This document shows positions 24,343 to 28,336 of a DNA stretch of 28,336 bases, one piece after another. The stretch's first letter is position 1. Each line of letters opens with the position of its first letter. Under the pieces are notes generated by a model. It worked only from the letters and a program-made list of their open reading frames with translations, was not told the origin of the DNA and did no database searches. The translations under genes and the position numbers were made by a program. Where the stretch lies: contig JALNVI010000036.1 of assembly GCA_023231425.1 (NCBI GenBank), forward strand, positions 1 to 28,336, in the 5' to 3' direction. This DNA comes from Desulforhopalus sp. (GTDB taxonomy: Bacteria; Desulfobacterota; Desulfobulbia; Desulfobulbales; Desulfocapsaceae).

Positions 24343-25512
24343 TTACATCTTCCGTCCCATACCGCGGGGCATTATCGAGTTGACGCCGTTGTCGCTTCGG
24401 CCGGTTACCACCTCTTCTCCTTCCTTAAGTCCGGAGAGCACGACCGTATTCGCGCTGTCGCTGATGCCGGTGGTAATCTCCCGTTCCTGCGGTTTTCCCT
24501 TTTGCAGAACGGTGACGAACTTTTTCCCCTTTTTACTGCTGATGGCAAGGGTGGGGATGAGCAGCTCGTTTTCAGCATGGGCAACGACGATGGTGTTTTC
24601 AGTGGTCATACCGATGCGGAGGGCGTTGTTGCTGTTCTCCACCAGGGCGCGGGCATAATAATAGATGGCACTGGAGGTCAGATCTGTGCTGGTGGTGTAG
24701 CTGCCCTGACTCATGGTGGTGAGACCGGGATCGATAGAGCTGAAGATGGCGTCGCGGGGGGTGTCGGGGTTGGCAAGGGTGGTGAAGTGCACTGTCATTC
24801 CGGGCTGTACTCTGGTGATATCGCCCTCGGCTACCTGCATGCGGATGACCATCCGGGAAAGGTCGGCAATCTGAACAATGGTCGGCGTAGATTGTGACGA
24901 GTTCACCGTCTGCCCCTCTTCAATGGAGGTGGAGACAATGGTACCGTCCATGGGCGCGGAGATGCGGGTGTAACCGAGATCAGTCTCCGCAGTAGAGACG
25001 CTGATTTCGGCAATACGGATGGAGGATTCCAGCTCGGTGATGGCTGATTTTGCCGATGCCAGGGTGTCCGTCGCAGTATCATAATCTTTTTGAGAGGTGG
25101 CTTTCTTTTCCCACAGGTCGCGTTCACGGGTGTAGTTTTTCTGTGCCATGTTGAGGCTCACCTTCTTGCTGGCCAACTGCGCCTGATAGCTGGCGAGCTG
25201 AGCTTTGCTTGTGTCCAGGTCGTTCTGCTGAGTGGCGGCGTCAATCTCCGCGATCAGCTCGCCTTTTTTCACCTGCTGGCCCAGTTTGACATAGAACTTC
25301 CTGATCTGCCCGGAGGCCTGGGCTCCGACATCGACCAGCAGTGCCGGGGCGATGTCCCCGGCCGCACTGACACTCTGCTCAATATTGCCGCGTTGCACTG
25401 TTTCAGTGAGCCATGCTACGGGCGGCTTTGGTGAAAAGAAGAAGGCTCGGATGGTGAAGATGGCAGCGCCGAGCAGGAGCAGCACTGTGAGAGAGATGAC
25501 TATTTTTTTCAT
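24343..25512 (-). CDS. macA: MacA-type periplasmic adaptor protein
   Basis: A 389 aa membrane-fusion protein. An N-terminal anchor helix (ISLTVLLLLGAAIFTIRAFF, about residues 5-24) leads to a lipoyl-like half (VDVGAQASGQIRKFYVKLGQ). A coiled-coil hairpin follows (about 85-165, with QNDLDTSKAQLASYQAQLAS), then the return half (RISAPMDGTIVSTSIEEGQT) and a beta-barrel and membrane-proximal end with GLKEGEEVVTGR. I chose the ATG at 25512 (AGAGG seven bases upstream) over an in-frame ATG 57 bases earlier, which would precede the anchor with a poorly conserved stretch. The protein links MacB in the inner membrane to the outer-membrane duct. It is the first gene of the operon, and its leader holds two near-identical CTCTGAGAATAA / CTCAGAGAATAA blocks. 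Confidence 0.94.
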   Translation of the reverse strand: MKKIVISLTVLLLLGAAIFTIRAFFFSPKPPVAWLTETVQRGNIEQSVSAAGDIAPALLVDVGAQASGQIRKFYVKLGQQVKKGELIAEIDAATQQNDLDTSKAQLASYQAQLASKKVSLNMAQKNYTRERDLWEKKATSQKDYDTATDTLASAKSAITELESSIRIAEISVSTAETDLGYTRISAPMDGTIVSTSIEEGQTVNSSQSTPTIVQIADLSRMVIRMQVAEGDITRVQPGMTVHFTTLANPDTPRDAIFSSIDPGLTTMSQGSYTTSTDLTSSAIYYYARALVENSNNALRIGMTTENTIVVAHAENELLIPTLAISSKKGKKFVTVLQKGKPQEREITTGISDSANTVVLSGLKEGEEVVTGRSDNGVNSIMPRGMGRKM

Positions 25513-26123
25513 TGATGAACCTCTGAGAATAAATTGTTCGGGAAAAAAGAGATCATAACAGTATGCCATCTCAGAGAATAAGCAACTGTTGTGCCAGAGC
25601 AGGAAATACGGTGGAGAGTGGCAATGTGCAGGGGGCAGGATGGAAGGGAAATAAAAAAGGCGGGTAAAGGTTATCCAGCAGGGGGAGGAGACCGGGTAAC
25701 TTTTACACAGAGAAATTCTGACTTGTCGAAGAACATGCTGGTGCTGAAGGGGTAAAAGGCTGTAAAACGTGGTTTATGTAATTTTATTTACGTATTTTTG
25801 CTTCTAAAATTACAGAGTTGCATGGTTATTACAATAAATACTCTATGAATGGCAAATAATTAGCGTTTTTTAGGGATACCAATCGGGAATAGCCAACTCT
25901 TTTTTCTCAATATTTTTCCTTTGTGGACTATTAGAATACCAATAAGGAAAAAGTCCGTGATTTTCGTGAGAAGTAGTTGCACGGGGCCTGATAGTTCGGC
26001 TACCATATCCCCCAGTCTGAATTCTCAGGCATGTAAGCATCCCCCGCCGGAGGGCGGAACAGGGAGACAATTGGGAGGGGGCTCTGTGCGATCCCGTAAA
26101 TTCTGGAAAAGGAGTAGCGGTCC
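25513..26123. other. Divergent control region between the efflux operon and the lactate permease
   Basis: About 611 bases separating divergent transcripts, so both promoters should lie here. Visible structures are: near-direct repeats at 25521-25532 and 25570-25581; an imperfect 13-bp inverted repeat (GTAAAGGTTATCC at 25664-25676, GGGTAACTTTTAC at 25694-25706); and a 9-bp inverted repeat (GTAATTTTA at 25778-25786, TAAAATTAC at 25805-25813). Two short ATACCAAT blocks lie near 25877 and 25936. Any of these could be regulator sites; I cannot assign one. AAGGAG precedes the permease start. No credible small gene was seen. Confidence 0.45.
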
Positions 26124-27845
26124 ATGGCTGAATTAAACGTTGATTATCTCTCTGCATTTATGGCATTTCTGCCAATTCTGTTGACCATCGTGCTGATGGC
26201 AGGGATGAACTGGGGTGCCAAAAAAGCATTGCCTGTATCGTGGGTCGTGGCGGTAGTTATCGCCTGGGCATACTGGGGTATGGACCCCGGCAAAATTTTT
26301 GGTTTTTCTTTTTTCGGGTGTCTCAAGGCACTTGATATTCTGATTATTATCTTTGGTGCATTGCTCATCCTCAATACGATGAAGCTCTCCGGAGCGATGG
26401 CGACAATCAACCATGGGTTTAACGGAATTACCAATGACCGGCGTATCCAGGCGATCATCATTGGTTTCATGTTTGGAGCCTTCATTGAGGGTGCTGCCGG
26501 TTTTGGTACACCTGCAGCCCTCGCTGGCCCGCTGATGGTCGGACTTGGCTTTCCTCCGCTTGCCGCTGCCATGGTGGCCCTGATTTTCAACTCATTACCG
26601 GTTCCCTTCGGTGCAGTCGGTACCCCGATTACGGGGGGAGCGATGAAGACCCTCGCCGGCAGCCCGGACAGTCTGTTGACCGTCCTTCACGTTGACCCCG
26701 AGATGTTTAAAATGGCATTGACTCAGTGGGTTGCCATTCCCAATGGACTCGTGGGGATTTTTCTTCCGCTGCTCGGTGTGGCCATCATGTGCCGTTTCTT
26801 TGGGAAAGACCGCTCCTTTAAACCAGCTCTCGCGGCAGCTCCCTTTGCCCTCTTTGCCGGGGTTGTGTTTGCTGTTCCCTACATTATCATTGCCTCCTAC
26901 CTTGGACCGGATCTTCCTTCTCTGCTCGGAGCCTTCATTGGTCTCGGTATTATTATTTTTGCGGCCAAAAAAGGATTTCTGATGCCGAAAGAAACCTGGG
27001 ACTTCCCGCCGAAATCAGAATGGGAATCCAACTGGAAATCTCTTGATGATGATACCGGCGATGTTGGTGAGGCCAAAATGGGGATGGTCATGGCGTGGAT
27101 GCCCTATGTGCTCATTGCCCTTATCCTTGTTGTTACCCGTGTTCCCGTCCTTCCCTTGAAGGCATGGCTTGGTGCTCAAGCCCTCACCTGGCCCGATGTG
27201 ATGAATACCGGATCCGATTATGCTCTCAAATGGGCCTATCTGCCGGGAACCATTCCCTTTATTCTTGTCGCTTTTATCACCAACTTCATGCACGGTATGA
27301 AGCCGGGTGCTGTTGTAAAATCGTGGAAAATGACCTTTGGGCAGATCTCTGGTGCTGCCATAGCCCTGTTTGCCGGGGTGGCAATGGTGCAGTTGATGCT
27401 GAACTCGAAGATTCTTGATGCCAGTGGTGTGATGGTCATGCCGTCCATGCTTACCACTATGGCCCAGGCTGCTGCTCAAGCCACAGGCCAGGCATATCCG
27501 GTTATTGCGACACTTATCGGGATTCTCGGCTCTTTCATGTCGGGTTCTGCGACGGTTTCCAACCTGCTCTTTGCTTCCCTGCAGTTTGAAACAGCCAATA
27601 TCCTCCAGCTTCCCGAGGTTATTATTGTGGCGATTCAGACCATCGGCGCGGCTGTTGGGAATATGATCTGCGTTAACAACGTGGTAGCTGTCTGTGCCAC
27701 CGTAGGCTGTCTGGGGGCGGAAGGATTGATTATTCGGCGTAACGCCATCCCGGCTTTTATCTACTATCTGGCTATTACGGCGGTGGCTCTCGTTCTCATC
27801 TATATGGGAGTTGATCCGATTCCTCTTGAGGGCGGAATACACTGA
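26124..27845 (+). CDS. lctP: L-lactate permease (LctP/LldP family)
   Basis: A 573 aa inner-membrane transporter with a dozen or more hydrophobic segments, close to the length of E. coli LldP (551 aa). Family features are FGALLILNTMKLSGAM, GFMFGAFIEGAAGFGTPAAL, FNSLPVPFGAVGTPI, ILGSFMSGSATVSNLLFASL and QTIGAAVGNMICVNNVVAVC. It should import lactate (possibly glycolate) with protons. In sulfate reducers lactate is a major electron donor, which fits the organism guess. AAGGAG lies nine bases before the ATG. The gene stands alone between a long divergent control region and a strong terminator, with no lactate dehydrogenase gene beside it in this window. Confidence 0.95.
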   Translation: MAELNVDYLSAFMAFLPILLTIVLMAGMNWGAKKALPVSWVVAVVIAWAYWGMDPGKIFGFSFFGCLKALDILIIIFGALLILNTMKLSGAMATINHGFNGITNDRRIQAIIIGFMFGAFIEGAAGFGTPAALAGPLMVGLGFPPLAAAMVALIFNSLPVPFGAVGTPITGGAMKTLAGSPDSLLTVLHVDPEMFKMALTQWVAIPNGLVGIFLPLLGVAIMCRFFGKDRSFKPALAAAPFALFAGVVFAVPYIIIASYLGPDLPSLLGAFIGLGIIIFAAKKGFLMPKETWDFPPKSEWESNWKSLDDDTGDVGEAKMGMVMAWMPYVLIALILVVTRVPVLPLKAWLGAQALTWPDVMNTGSDYALKWAYLPGTIPFILVAFITNFMHGMKPGAVVKSWKMTFGQISGAAIALFAGVAMVQLMLNSKILDASGVMVMPSMLTTMAQAAAQATGQAYPVIATLIGILGSFMSGSATVSNLLFASLQFETANILQLPEVIIVAIQTIGAAVGNMICVNNVVAVCATVGCLGAEGLIIRRNAIPAFIYYLAITAVALVLIYMGVDPIPLEGGIH

Positions 27846-27865
27846 TTACGCTGCCTGTTCTTCCC

Positions 27866-27903
27866 GGCCGTCTGCATTTACAATGCAGGCGGCCTTTTTT
27901 TTT
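27866..27903 (+). terminator. Intrinsic terminator of the lactate permease gene
   Basis: GGCCGTCTGCAT (27866-27877) pairs with ATGCAGGCGGCC (27883-27894), with a single G-U pair and a 5-base loop, and is followed by nine T residues (27895-27903). It starts about 20 bases past the permease stop. Confidence 0.93.
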
Positions 27904-27904
27904 G

Positions 27905-28070
27905 ACGATTACGAATGAGTAATAATTCGTGTTTATCCGTGTCCATTCGTGGTTACAAACGACAAAAGGAACCACGAATGGACACGAATACCAATTACAT
28001 TTTTTACTGATCAGAGAACACGACTGCGTGGACATCTTTTTTGGTGATTGCGACAGGATAAACAGGATGT
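27905..28070. repeat. Dispersed repeat, copy C, with 17-bp inverted arms
   Basis: CGTGTCCATTCGTGGTT (27938-27954) is exactly complementary to 27970-27986 across a 15-base loop. The flanks carry, on the - strand, the AAAAAAGATGTCCACGCAGT segment (28024-28043) and GATAAACACGAATTATTAC, both also present in copy B. A GACAGGATAAACAGGATG motif closes the unit. It directly follows the permease terminator. An RNA made from the arms would fold into a strong hairpin. Confidence 0.87.
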
Positions 28071-28095
28071 AAAATTGATCTCAATGGTGATACCG

Positions 28096-28336
28096 GTGAA
28101 ATTTCATCACCACTGGTGAAAAATCGGCACGGCGGTGGTTTCCCGCAACGTTGTTGTGTAGACAAGGCATGCCTTGTCTCTACGGTGGCGGGAATCCGCG
28201 AAATGGCAACCATCACCGATAACCCGCGAAACAATACACGCCACGTTGTCACCACGGGATGATAACAGTGAAATTTCATCACCACTGGTGAAAAATCAGC
28301 ACAACAGTGATTTCAGCAATGGTGTTGTAGAGACAA
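28096..28336. repeat. Direct repeat pair with a 20-bp perfect palindrome
   Basis: A 30-base sequence beginning GTGAAATTTCATCACCACTG occurs identically at 28096-28125 and 28268-28297, a spacing of 172 bases. Similarity continues more weakly for about 40 bases after each copy, ending in TAGACAA or GAGACAA. After the first copy lies the perfect palindrome AGACAAGGCATGCCTTGTCT (28160-28179). The second copy is cut by the window end, so a second palindrome may follow. No credible coding sequence was seen. Confidence 0.85.

Noticed and set aside
27015..27842. Open frame on the - strand (275 codons)
   Set aside because: Antisense to the lactate permease gene. The translation is rich in His, Asn and Arg, as expected for the complement of membrane-protein codons.
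20842..28336. Repeats considered as a CRISPR array
   Set aside because: Copies are few and long, with internal palindromes, uneven spacing and no uniform spacers. No cas genes are present.

Overview
This window looks like a chromosomal segment of an anaerobic Desulfobacterota bacterium, most likely a sulfate reducer of the Desulfobulbales type. The taxonomic guess is an inference. It rests on a lactate permease, a four-subunit ferredoxin-dependent 2-oxoacid oxidoreductase, a very large (1045 aa) NAD-type glutamate dehydrogenase, and PerR/catalase/glutathione defence genes together. No rRNA, tRNA or CRISPR array was seen.

Layout. (1) 1-334: remnant of an IS30-type transposase. (2) 490-4095, + strand: three overlapping genes for a Cache-HAMP histidine kinase, a stand-alone receiver, and a receiver domain fused in frame to a formate/nitrite (FNT) channel. 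This looks like a two-component pathway whose output is a membrane channel rather than transcription. (3) 4379-4744, - strand: a small DUF1294 membrane protein. (4) 4865-10906, - strand: large glutamate dehydrogenase, preceded by a korDABC operon. Together they could take glutamate to 2-oxoglutarate and then to succinyl-CoA plus reduced ferredoxin. (5) 11352-13125, - strand: gshB and a secreted SIMPL-domain protein. (6) 13531-15505, - strand: perR and katA, each with a PerR-box-like palindrome upstream. (7) 16151-18577, + strand: a cytosine-5 methyltransferase, a broken vsr remnant, and an HNH nuclease with a damaged zinc knuckle; the + strand gshA follows at 18901. (8) 20982-25512, - strand: a MacA-MacB-TolC-type efflux operon. 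(9) 26124-27845, + strand: a lactate permease with a strong terminator.

The two glutathione genes, catalase and PerR form an oxidative-defence neighbourhood, and the restriction-modification module sits inside it between perR and gshA. Non-coding stretches at 20.5-21.0 kb and 27.9-28.3 kb hold related, partly palindromic dispersed repeats, and the last 240 bases hold a second repeat family.

The most novel item is the kinase/receiver/receiver-FNT operon. Next are the decayed methyltransferase-vsr-HNH module and the rearranged repeats.
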